Assembly (NCBI GenBank): GCA_963576785.1
Contig: OY756142.1
Span: 3,410,001-3,474,000 of the forward strand
From: Chlorophyllum brunneum
Taxonomy: Eukaryota; Basidiomycota; Agaricomycetes; Agaricales; Agaricaceae
Direction of reading: 5' to 3'
Length of the DNA: 64,000 nt
The notes under the pieces were generated by a model, which saw only the letters and a program-made list of their open reading frames with translations, ran no database searches and was not told the DNA's origin. The position numbers and the translations under genes are program-made. This document shows positions 11,991 to 22,737 of this stretch, one piece after another; positions within the stretch are counted from its first letter, which is position 1, and each line of letters opens with the position of its first letter.

Positions 11991-14900
11991 GGCGGGCGAA
12001 GTCGTCGTGTGCATATGGAGAGTATATTTTTTGTGAGTAATTTCTTCCGTTTTAGGTGGCTTCGTATCCATATCTCATAGGGTGAGCACTGACCAGGTTC
12101 TCTTGCGTTCATGAGAACCCGGTGTTTCGGTTTGCCGCTGAACCAGAACCCTGTTTTCGGGCGTACAACCAGGGGGCTAGGTACAGATCGACCATGGTAA
12201 TGGATAGTTCGTGAGGATAAGATAATGACCTGTGCCTGTAGAATCTTCTTTTTTTCAATACCATCATTACTACAGCATTGTATGTCAGACTTCGTGATTT
12301 TCTTGTCAATCAGAAACACTGTGGTAATGATTCATAGAGGAACCACTATCGAGATCATTTAATAACACCATAAAGTCTGCTGACACCGCTATGGGTATTC
12401 TTTTGGTCCAAGAAAACACGTGCGTGACTCTATCCTCTGGTTTTCGGACCGCTGGTAGGATACAAAGAAGTTTTTTTTTTCAATAACAAGGCATTATCGG
12501 GCTCGTGCGGCGCGAATTGCGCACTCAACGACCCATTCTGCGCAGCCAAACAGCTTAACGACCGGCCAGCCTCAAAGTATCCGATTTTATCCCGTTGGTT
12601 TTCAGTGAGAGCGTATTGGAGGAGCGTTCACAGAGCCATGTTGACGCCAAAAGGGGAGTGTGGCTGTGAGAATGCGGGGGTATTAATCTGAGAACTTCTG
12701 GTTGTTCGGGGCGAGACCGCGAGCTGGATGTTTCTACAGAATTCAGCTGTCGATCAGAAGACAGCTGAAGCCAAGGCCCGCTTTACGTTGATGTTTCAGC
12801 AGTCAACTGATCATGGTCGAGGAGATGGGAGTTAAGTTACTGTAAATAACTTGATCTATTTTTGACCTTACCACAACATGTAGTTTTTTTTCCACTGCTG
12901 AGAATTCATGCTACGATGAAGGATTTAGAGATAGGCCACGTTCTAATTGAGGAACATGTAATACAATAGGAGTGTGGCTAGGACTGGCGTGGCTTTATGA
13001 TTCCATCAGAGCCTCCTCTTCGCGATTAGACTGTCCCCGTAACAGTTGTGGGGTGGAGACCGGGAGGATCTGGCTTTCGAATGGTTTATTGCCTGAGCAT
13101 TACATGAGTGTACTTTAAATTCGGGTGACTACAATGTTTTGTTCGCAAGTTCTCCAAAACCAAATTCCTTCCGAAAGAAGCCCCTAATTGATGCCGAGAC
13201 TCGGAGACTGGCCGGTCGTCTAGGCTATGTGGGATGTCGTCGAACCAATGTTTTGGACAACATGGGACCCTCGATCTGACCCTGTTCCATTATCCTGTGG
13301 TCCCTTTGGGAGGTCCCCATGCCATGTTGTCGTCTTCTAACATTTCAGCCTGTTGAATATCGATGAGCCGACTGGAGCAGATGTCTATTTATAGTGGCAG
13401 CTCAGGCTCACGACAATGGGTTCCGGCGGTGCCAGAGCCAGTGTCTTCGTCGACGCAGCACATTCACTGTTCGTCTTGTCGTCCAAGGACTGAATTGAAT
13501 CCTGCAATTCAATGTGAGCCGGATTCGTGAGGAAACAAAGACGTCCATACTACATCATTTGTATTGTTGGAAAGCAGTGAGATTGTGGGCTGGTTTGACG
13601 CCGATCCTGCCGATCCTGCTGAAGGTTCTTCCGACCTCGACACCTTGCGCTGTGTTGCAATTCGCGGGTAAGCCATGAGTAGGTGGCATCGACGCTGATG
13701 GACCTACAAGGATTTTCTTGAGCATGGTGGTGGTACCAATATGACCTTGTAATGGCTCTGCAGCGACGTCAGTCGTGACAAAATATCCAGTGCTCAGTGA
13801 TCCTCACAATTAGATATACAGCGCAGTAGCACCTAACCCCGGTGTTGAATCTTAATATCGAAAGCGTAGCTTATGTCGCCTGTCGAGCAAGGTTTGAGAC
13901 GAATGTGAAGTTGGCAGCAGGGCCGGAACGTTTTGTGGGAGCCATTCCTCCAAGGCGTGGTCACTGGTCACGAAAGCTGTCAAATGCTCCTTTCCCCCAC
14001 AATGCCACAATGAATTCCATCAAGTCCCAGGGCCCTCGCCTACTTGTCCCTGGCAATCATCCCTCCGTACCTGAAAACTGAGCGCTTCAGCACTGCTCAA
14101 ATAGAGGGTTGGGCCAAGTCTCGGTAGGACAGGGAAAGGGGTTCAAAGTCAAATGAGATCCTAGGTGAGGCAGAACGTGGATTTCTTATGGCTGCTCAGG
14201 TAGAACAGCGGCATTCGCGCAGTCGGGCTTCCGATGCTCATTTTGGGACTGCTCACCCTGACCGGAAATAGTACTCAGGGCGAACTGGCCCAGTCTGTGC
14301 ACCGGATGTTTTTCGGTGACATTTAGTTCATGCACTCATCCAGGTAGTGTTAAGTGGGCTGAGACTCGAAAGCGGGTACCCCCCATCTCTTGACATATCA
14401 ATTATAGCCTGTGTAGCTTACAATGATGTATCCACATCAGGCTTACATATCCCTACTGCCATGACCTACGTACTAACATCAGGTGCTCAATGTATAATTG
14501 CGATATGCACCGAGGTCTGCGAGGTTATCCGTTAACCGGTCATTCGAGGGGTCTCCGGGTACAAAGTCCATGTAATCACGTGATAACGACTGTGGGAACA
14601 TCATTTGTAATCGTATATAGGGGCTATCCCCTTCTTGCGTTTGCCTCTACCTAGGTTGACCATCACAGTATTGTAAATGCTTCAATATACGCGAATCGCA
14701 CGACAATCGCCCCCATTCCACGTCTGAGTCACCTTTCTCTCTCTCACACAGAGAACAATGATTCTACTTGTTGCGAGGTATGCTCCCTGCTCCCACTCCA
14801 AGTTCTTTGAAATCCACCTTTATATAAGAATACTTTTTTTTTCGGAATAGCCATCAACACCCACTCCAGTAGTTCTATGGAGGTATTCTATGAATAGTAC

Positions 14901-15528
14901 ATCTATTTATAAGTACGGTGCATGGCTTCTAGCTCAAGCAAGGGCTAGCAATAGCTCAGGCATTGCACGCATATTATGTGCTTTTGTGTTGACGAAAGAG
15001 TAGAAGACTCTTTCAGTGAACTAGCAAACGTACCGCCCACTATCGCACTGAGACCTACCTTGGAGTACTGTGCTTCGATCCTTCAGCGCTTCAGCTTGGG
15101 TTCGACTTCCAATGATGTGAAGGGATGCAACGGGTGGAGTAAAATGGAAAATCAGCTTTAAAAAAGCATCCAAATGTAAGCTGTACCACTCTTTTAATGT
15201 CGCCCGAGTAACGGTACCTCCTGTACCTCTCACGGGTTTCTCCTCTATGTCCCAGCGCGATAAGCGACTTCGGTCATGCGGGGAGCTTCAGTCCAATCCC
15301 ATCTTGCAGGTTATTGTCGACCCGTACTTTCGTCCCCGTTCCCTCACAGTCGCTCAGGGCTCAGGCTCTCACCAGCTGTCTATGGCCGACGGCACTTCAC
15401 AGAAATTTGCAGGGTATTCGCGTATGTGTCTCATCCTTAGCAATTAGAGGTGAGAATGCGCGGCGGGCAGGTATTTAAGGGTGCTGCAGGCCGTGGTGGG
15501 GGAATTAGGTCTTACCTACGGTTGGATC
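11991..15528. other. Gene-poor region, 3.5 kb
   Basis: No convincing coding sequence. Open frames are short and lack domains. Small features noted are a 6-base inverted pair around 13495-13515, an AATCACGTGAT palindrome near 14575, and a TATA-like tatttaa near 15474 that suits the laccase start at 15529. No transposon termini were recognised. Confidence 0.5.
15470..15480 (+). promoter_or_regulatory. TATA-like box of the laccase-like gene
   Basis: The sequence gtatttaagg sits about 55 bases before the ATG, on a GC-rich background. This fits a core promoter with a very short 5' UTR. Confidence 0.4.
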
Positions 15529-18235
15529 ATGAGGCTTTCCGTTACTTCCCTCCTCTTGGCTATCTTGCAATGCCACAGCGCCGTTTCTATCGCTGTGCAG
15601 AAGCGAGAGACCAAGGAGATTACTCTTAATATTGGCAATGCTAACTTAGCACCCGATGGTTTCAACCGCAGTAAGTCCTACCCGCCAGCCAGTGGTCTTT
15701 GTTTCTTCGAGACTGACAACCCACAGGCACTGTCGTTGCAAATGGACAGTGAGTATCCTTGTATACAGCACACGAAGCTGTATGAATTTGACATAAAAAT
15801 AGGTATCCAGGCCCTCTAATCACTGCCAACAAGGGCGACACCTTGGCAATTACTTTAAACAACCAACTGGTAAGATTTTTCGAATCCTCGTACCCCCCAC
15901 CGTATAAATTCAACCTTCTCCTAGACTGATCCTACAATGAGGCGTAGTACCGCTTTGGTAAGGATTAATCTATATTTGTACACCACTGAACGAAAATCAT
16001 TAAAAATGGTATCACCTTTTATAGGATACAGATGGTATTTTCTTCCAAAGTGTTAACGCCTTCAACGAGGGGACACCCTTCGTCACCGCCTGTCCTATTG
16101 GACCTGGTGCGAACTACACGTACACCGTTCCCCTGGGTGACAGGGCTGGTACTTTCTGGTATCACAGGTTGGTTAAAGTTCTATTTGTCTCGTCCGACTC
16201 CCATGTTGATCCACTCCCGTACAGTCAACTGAGTGTTCAATACGTTGATGGTTTCCGTGGTGCTCTCGTTGTCTATGGTAAGCAAATCAGGATCGGGCAT
16301 GCCCCGATACGTTTTGACAGGTTGTTTTGATTCGTCTTCTCGTAGATCCCGATGACCCACAGAAGTCTCTCTATGACGTCGACAACGAGAACACAATCTG
16401 GCAAGTTGGTACGTAACTGTGGGTATACCGGTAGCTTCGAATGAACTAACCTGTGATCGTAGGTGACTGGTGGCACAATACCACTATTCCTCTTCTTGAC
16501 GGTTATGTCGCTACCGGAATTGTACCTGTTTCTGATTCAGGCACCTTCAACGGTGTGGGTCGATTCCAAGGCGGGCCGGAGGTCCCATTCTTCGTTCAGA
16601 GCGTCGACGCTGGAAAGAAATACCGTTTCAGGATTATCAACACCTCGGCCCGTAATGTGTTCACTATTTCAATTGACAACCACAACATGAGTACGTTGGT
16701 TATTTTTCCACACCTGCCTCAGACATGACTGATAAACGTTAAAAATAGCTATTATTGAGGCCGATGGTGAAGCCGTGCAACCGTTAACTGTCAATGAGAT
16801 TGAAATGTTGGCCGGTCAGAGATACTCCGTTGTTGTAAGCTCAACTCTAAAGCGCCGCGCAAGTTCCAGTTTTCTCAGCGAATGTTCTTTTCTTTTTAGG
16901 TTGAAGCAGACCAGCCCGTCGGGAACTATTGGATCAATGCACCTTTCGTTGGTGGTGATCCGAGTCGCAACCTCAACCGTGAGTGGACCCAAGTCTCACC
17001 CTTCATACCTATTGGATTGACCAAGTCTGAATTATTATTTTTCCAGAAAACGCCACTCTTTCTCGTGCGATCTTGCGCTATGCTGGTGCTCCTGAAGCGG
17101 ATCCTACTGATCCCATGACTTCCGGGCCTGAGAATCCCAACGCCCTTGTCGAGGCTAACTTGAGAGTGAGCGCAATTGTATTTTTAACTGGAGGTACTCG
17201 ATTCTGAAGACCTCTGCTCTGTAGCCACTTGTTTCCGAAGAGGTAAGCCTGTGCACAGAACCCGGGATATAGGTACTGATATCTAACAAAGGTGCCCCCT
17301 GCTGATATGAACATCACTCTTGTTTTGGTCGTTGTGCGTACCAGAATTATCTCGCACGGGTGGTTATCTGAATTTTGGAACCCCCAATCAGACTGCGGGG
17401 AAAGCACAATGGAATGTCAATGGTGTTTCGTATTTGCCACCACAGTCCCCCACACTCGTTAAAATTCTCGATGGCGCCAACTCTTCGGCTGATTTCAATG
17501 AGACCGAGAACACATTCCTTCTTCCTGCTAATCAAACCGTCCAAATTATATTCCCTCCTAGGTAAGCAGGCATTCTCACCGTTTCTGTGGCAATCATCTC
17601 ATGTGTTCGATCAGCGAGGATGATGAAGCGCATCGTGAGTACATCTGGCCTCTCTCGAATTAAGGGTGAAGAGTTGATCAAATGTGTGATAGCCTTCCAT
17701 TTGCACGGAGTAAGTCCATCGCCGGATCTACCGAGGAGAAATGGGAGTACTCACGCGGGTTCTAATCATCTAGAATAACTTCTGGTTGATCAAGTCTAAT
17801 AGTTCTGACGCTGATCTCTCAGCTGATCCGATTCGTCGCGATGTAAGTTCTTTCTTCCAACTTTATGTGGAAAAATGTTCGCTAATGGTTTCCTCCAAGG
17901 TCGCGGCTGTCGGTGCGGCGGGAACGATTGTTCGATTCCAGACAAACAACCCTGGTGGGTTTTAGACGTCTATTTCTCAGTTCCGTTTCTGGATAGTATA
18001 TTGATGCCGGTACACAAGGTCCTTGGTTCTTCCATTGCCACATTTTCTGGCACATGCAAGCTGGTCTCGCGACTGTGATGGTGCAAGACATTGATGGTAC
18101 GGCTCAACGTGTCCGCCCCACCCCCGACTGGGAGGGACTCTGCCCTGCGGTGAGTATTTCTCTTTATGCGTGTGGTGTACGTTGTTGCTGACTGTCGGTG
18201 TATAGTACGATGCGCTTCCGCTCGACTTACAGTAA
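15529..18235 (+). CDS. Secreted laccase-family multicopper oxidase with a broken trinuclear copper site
   Basis: Laccases oxidise phenols at a type 1 copper and reduce O2 at a type 2/type 3 cluster outside the cell. A signal peptide is clear (MRLSVTSLLLAILQ...). Three cupredoxin domains follow in usual order and length. Region L4 is intact (PWFFHCHIFWHMQAGL), as are the copper ligands of L3 (HPFHLHG, then NN instead of the usual H-A/T). Region L1, normally HWHG, reads DTDGIFFQ, so both His are gone. Region L2, normally WYHSH, reads WYHSQ, so one His is gone. Frame and splice sites around both are clean (exon joins STAL|DTDG; CAC AG|T CAA). The type 1 site is kept, so electron uptake or copper binding may remain, but O2 reduction is doubtful. 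More than ten short introns; several Asn-X-Ser/Thr sites. Stop TAA 18233-18235. Confidence 0.9.
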
Positions 18236-18911
18236 ATAGAGAGTAAAGATACCAGCGTTTGAAATGAACATTGTTAACTTTGTTTATGTGGTCATTACTT
18301 AGTTTGAATTATATGTCTGGTTGCTTTGAGGTAGTTCGGTTGTGTGATTCGTCTTCAAGAGGGAGGATTCTCCCAGTACGTTCTACCAAGATTCCCATAG
18401 GCAACAACACTAAAGGTCTTGTTGATCCCAAATTCGCTGCCGGCTACCCGACAACGCTTTCAAACCGAAACTCCGCCCTTTTCAAAATTACAGTACCTTC
18501 ATTGATTAATCAAGTCAGAGGGAGGACGCCAGACCTCAGCCCAAGGATCAAAAGGACGACGTGTTTGTTATGTTTGGGTGCTTACAGGGTGATGAAGTTC
18601 CTGTCCTCCTCTAGGTGCTTAAACGCAGCGTCAACCCATCCGGAGCTTGTTAATTTGGGCTCCGCTCGATGTTCCGTAATCATGGGTGAAAGAGGAGGAG
18701 ATTTGTTGAGAGAATTGGCGCATCATACAGGAAAGTGTCAAGATTCCTCAGTGTGACATTCAGGGGAACCAAAACCGGTTGATCATTTCGTTTAATTTGT
18801 GCTTAGATATTACTTCAGTGGTATCGGTTCAGGGTGGGAAGAGGGGCAACGCGACCGGCGCCTCAGGGAGATGACGATATCCCAGCGTCTCTTACAGTTC
18901 TTTCTGTTACC
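18236..18911. repeat. Intergenic region with a relic of the kinase 3' flank
   Basis: The stretch around 18770-18815 (tgatcatttcg, ttaatttgtgctt) resembles the flank just past the stop codons of kinases A, C and D (for example 22620-22660 and 31200-31240), in the same orientation. The 162-codon open frame at 18271-18756 shows no domain and I do not call it a gene. Confidence 0.4.
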
Positions 18912-20291
18912 ATGTCCCATCACAAAGTTGACTTGAAAGCCTTGCAGGCCCCTCCTGACGCGTTTGACCAAGCGACTTGGAACGAATTGGTGGCGGCATG
19001 TTCAAGTTTTACCCAGGAGCAACCGGCCGCTCCTCCCTCTGGATCCCAAGAATCATCATCTTCAACACCCAACACTGTTCCTCGAAATGTACGTGTCAAC
19101 GTCCTCAGGCTGTTATAATCTTGGATTAATCCATAGGGGTTCCCGGAGAAAGACTACCTCCAAAAAGATTTCACTGGCAGAGGGTCTACGTCGTTACGAG
19201 ACCACCAACTACAAAAACGTAGGTACTTTCCAGGCCACTCTCCTTTATCTCTGACAACGTCTTATGGTGCATAGCCAAAGCCTGCCCCCAACGGGTCTGT
19301 CTATGCCAAGGGAAAGGAATGGATTAGGGCTAAGCTATCCTGCGAAAGCTGCCCGAGCTCCCACTGTTGGCTCCGCGCGGCGCCAACGCGAGAGAAGAAT
19401 ACCTGTCTTGCCTGCCACACCGGCAAGTCCAGGTGTAAGCTTCCTGTCCAGCAGAGCAAGAACAGTTCCAGTGTGTCGACCAGGAAGAAACAACAAGGCG
19501 GCAGCACCTCTCAACACCCCGTTGTTGCCAGTGAAGAAGATGAAGTTGGAAATGACGAAGACAATAACGGCCGCAAAGATGATGACAGCTACAAGGATGA
19601 GGATGAAGAGGGAGATCCTCCTACCCGTGTAACAGGACACAATAACACTTCCAATGCCCGAAAACGCGCCCGGGATAACCTCATCGACGAGCAGCAGCAG
19701 CGACCACAGAAACAGCCCAAAGAGGATCTTGTTGAAGAAGAAATAGAGGTTCAAAGTGATCTTTTCATGTTTGACGTCCCCAAACCCTCTGAACATGCTC
19801 CACCTCTAACGAAAAAGGCCAAACCTGGTACCGGACCAGTAACGACAAAGATAGCAATGACGACTGGTGGAATTCGGCCTCCTCACATTCCGTCCTCCCC
19901 AATGACACTAGTACCACCAACACCACGGCCAACCGCACCAACACCGGGTTCCAGTGGGCACTTCCCTGCCGCCCCTGACGTTCTCACCCAAAACGAACCT
20001 GATAAACGCGTGAAAAAGATAGTGGAGCTGCTGCGAGTACGCGAGGAAGAAATGCTTACGTGCACAGCTGAACTTACCAACTGCAAAAGTGAATTGTTCA
20101 CTTGTAGGCGAGCAATGATCAGCATGGAACGCCGTCTAGATGACCTCACCGACCAGAGCAACCAAAATCAGGCTGAAATTAAGGATCTCAAAGCCGCCCT
20201 TTCTCGACGCGATGCTCGTGGTCCTGAGCGGAAAGCGTCCCTCGAGCGTCACATATCGGCCATTCTAGGATTGTTAGCAGAACCAGAATGA
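18912..20291 (+). CDS. Cys-rich putative zinc-binding protein with coiled coil
   Basis: Function unknown. From ATG 18912 the frame runs through two short introns (about 19090-19134 and 19218-19280) and yields an N-terminal region, a Cys cluster near 19350-19435 and a long tail. The Cys cluster has spacing C-x2-C-x4-C-x12-C-x2-C-x6-C (CESC, HC, CLAC, SRC), which suggests a zinc-binding, perhaps DNA-binding, module. After it come an acidic/Lys-rich low-complexity region and a Pro/Thr-rich linker. A C-terminal coiled coil of about 90 residues follows (EREEEMLTC-like heptads, RRLDDLTDQSN, LKAALSRRDA). Such proteins are common as lineage-specific families in agarics. It stands at the left edge of the kinase array, next to array-derived flank sequence. 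Confidence 0.6.
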
Positions 20292-21289
20292 GTGGTCGCT
20301 CAGTCTGTTGGTTTCTTGGAATGTTAGTTGTATTTCACTGTTGGGTGTTACACTCTCCGAATCGTATTCTGTGTTTCACGCTCTGTGTAATCTCTTGTCT
20401 AGCTGCATATCTTTAAATATCTTTTAATAGCAACATCTGAACCAGTGATCCACCAACCCAAATTAACTGGCCCCAGATCTTCGGCCTCCACGGCCCTCCA
20501 ATTTTACGTCTTCCTTCCTGTTATACGAGGAACGGCCGGGATCGGACAACAATCCAATTGGCTCGGACACGTTCATATTCTAGCACCGCTTCTACATTGA
20601 TGAATCATTTATTCGTACCCGAGTTCTTTCGGCATCAGGTAGAGAAGACACGAATGGGGGTCCTGATGTTCTATGGAATGGCGCGGGAAGTGAATACGGA
20701 ACACAAGATACCTTGGTCAAGTAAAGAGCTTCTGAAGGCTTGACAAGTCTGAGTGGGAGGGCCACCAAGCCATATTTCGTCGACCTCAGTGGAGGATCTA
20801 TCAAGTTGTCAGAGACTCATACAGTTGAACATAGTGGGGACACACGCAGTACAGGTTGCTCATAATTTCACTGAGTTCACCTGCATGTGAAAAGTTATAA
20901 ATCCCTCGAATTATTTGCCTCCCAATATATCGCGTCAGGGTCTTCTACAGGATCACATTAGAAAATAGTGTAGTACATCGATGTGAACCAACATACATCT
21001 CTGGCTTTCGGTGGAAGCCAAGAGTCGTCTACCGACTCGGAGCAACGAATATATACCATCGGTTTCTCGGGTGTTCAGGGGCGAGAACCTCACAAAATTG
21101 AAGGTGATACCGCTATTTTATCCCCTGGACCACGTAGACTTTCTCCAGATCGTAATCGTGAACGCGCGAGGACAAACGTGCATCAGTAGGGCGGGCTTGG
21201 GTCCAGGTTGTGGCATGGACGCAAGCATGGTGGGCGTCTGGTGAGCGTGGTGAAGCATGAACCTAGCGTGACAAAGATGGAGAGGAAGT
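20292..21289. repeat. Array-derived flank, left edge of the repeat region
   Basis: The segment near 20885-20905 (gtgaaaagttataaat, then ccctc) also occurs at about 28097-28120 and 34278-34300. In all three it lies between a phosphatase fragment and the sequence upstream of a kinase. A related block (caatatatcgc, later taccgactcggag) recurs near 40545-40610. No gene was seen here. Confidence 0.5.
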
Positions 21290-22230
21290 TTCGGTGAAGA
21301 TGTACCTGAGCCAAGACCCCCGTTCTTATAATTTCGAGATAAGGTGTTGTGGTGACGTGGTGGAGGGGGCATAGTAGTATGAAATGATTTTAGAGGGGAC
21401 ACGAGATGTTGCGTGAGGTCGGCTTTGGACGGATGCAAAGTCACTTCGATCTGGTGTGATACTGGTGAATTTAGACGTAGGGATGAAGTCCTGGTGTTCA
21501 ACCGGACGGGTGCCACGTTATTGTCCGGCCGTACCGGAGGACGTGGACTTTTCGATCTAGAAACTGGATGCGGCGATGCTGGTGGTGGACGACAATGTGG
21601 AGAAGGTGTTGTGGGACGAGAGCCTGAAGGTGATGAAGGCTCGGTACTGTTTTGTGAAACAGAAAGGAAATTTGGGTCGCCGTTTTTCGTTGGTCTGGGT
21701 GGTAATATGGGTTTGGGAGACTCGAAACTGGGAGAAGCTAAAAGGTGGATGGATGATGGTCACCTTGAAGGAGAATCGCTGCGCAAAGCATTAAGAAAGC
21801 CCTAACAATGTAGCTTACAGCTTGCTCTTGAGTGTAGCTACTCCAAGAAGCACCTCCCCTACTTCGGAACCCTCATTGAAAACCTTGGATTGAAGAGATT
21901 TTGAAGGCGACGGGTGACTGGGAAAGTTGAAATAATGCTGGTAGTTTAGGAACTTGAGGTAGAGGGGTGGTGGTCGTTCGGGAGTGGATGTTTTGAGATC
22001 GGATGGCGAGGAAGACTTTCAGAGGTGATCCTGAGGCGTAAACACATCTACCAACGAAGCAGAGAGTCCTCTTGCCCTTGGACTGGATGGTACCAAAGCC
22101 ATACTAGTAGTAGAAGTAGCCGAAGCCCGCCTCGCATCGTTAGAAGCGTCAGCGGCGACCTACTCATATTTTGAGAGCCTCTTGACAGCTTGAAGGGATC
22201 CACCATCGACGTCCTTGGGCTACCTTACCT
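21290..22230 (-). pseudogene. Decayed N-terminal fragment of a 5-phosphatase gene (copy 1)
   Basis: Read on the minus strand, this matches the N-terminal Ser/Pro-rich part of the two better-preserved copies downstream. Shared blocks include VPSSPRARGLS, SSPKL near the 3' edge and the boundary motif around GTCCCCTCTAAAATCATTTC. The start codon region is mutated and the frame is broken by stops. Similarity to the other copies ends right after SSPKL, so neither the WD40 nor the catalytic part is present. It begins about 510 bases past the stop of kinase A. Confidence 0.6.
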
Positions 22231-22737
22231 CCACAAATGAATAGGTCTAGGCTGGGACTAATGATGTAACACAACACTGGGGTATATCCCGACCGGTGGA
22301 CCCTGCAAGACGCACTGTAGTCTCTCATAAGACCAGACACAAATACTCGCCTTTCGTATGATTTTCAGAGCTCAAGAATCCGTAACGTAGCCCTTATGCG
22401 GGGCTTGTTTTGCACTGTCCGCAGCCTCAAACAATCGCATCTTTAGTCACCGCATCTGTGAATCCGGCTCCAAATGCACATCAGCTCACTCAAGGTTCAT
22501 TATTCATGCTGCGTTCGTATCATGGATGGGGAAGGAGGTAGCATTGTTAAGGGAAGTGCGCAACCAGCGTATCAAAAAGACGTTGATACTGATTCCTAGA
22601 TTTCGCGTAATTGAAAACAACTAATCATTTCGTTGAATTTGTGCTATCATAGTACTTTAGTGGGCTAAGCAATCACTCGATATACATCCTTTTGCATGAA
22701 TAAGATCACCCTTGCCTGCTCCCCATCCGTCTGTGCA
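22231..22737. other. 3' flank of kinase A
   Basis: About 500 bases separate the kinase stop from phosphatase fragment 1. The same spacing and partly the same sequence (tagtactttagtgagctaagcaa-like) occur past kinases C and D. No coding potential was seen. Confidence 0.5.

Noticed and set aside
11991..15528. Search for tRNA, small RNA or transposon in the 3.5 kb gap
   Set aside because: No cloverleaf with a GTTCAANCC-type box, no paired termini; only minor inverted repeats seen by eye.
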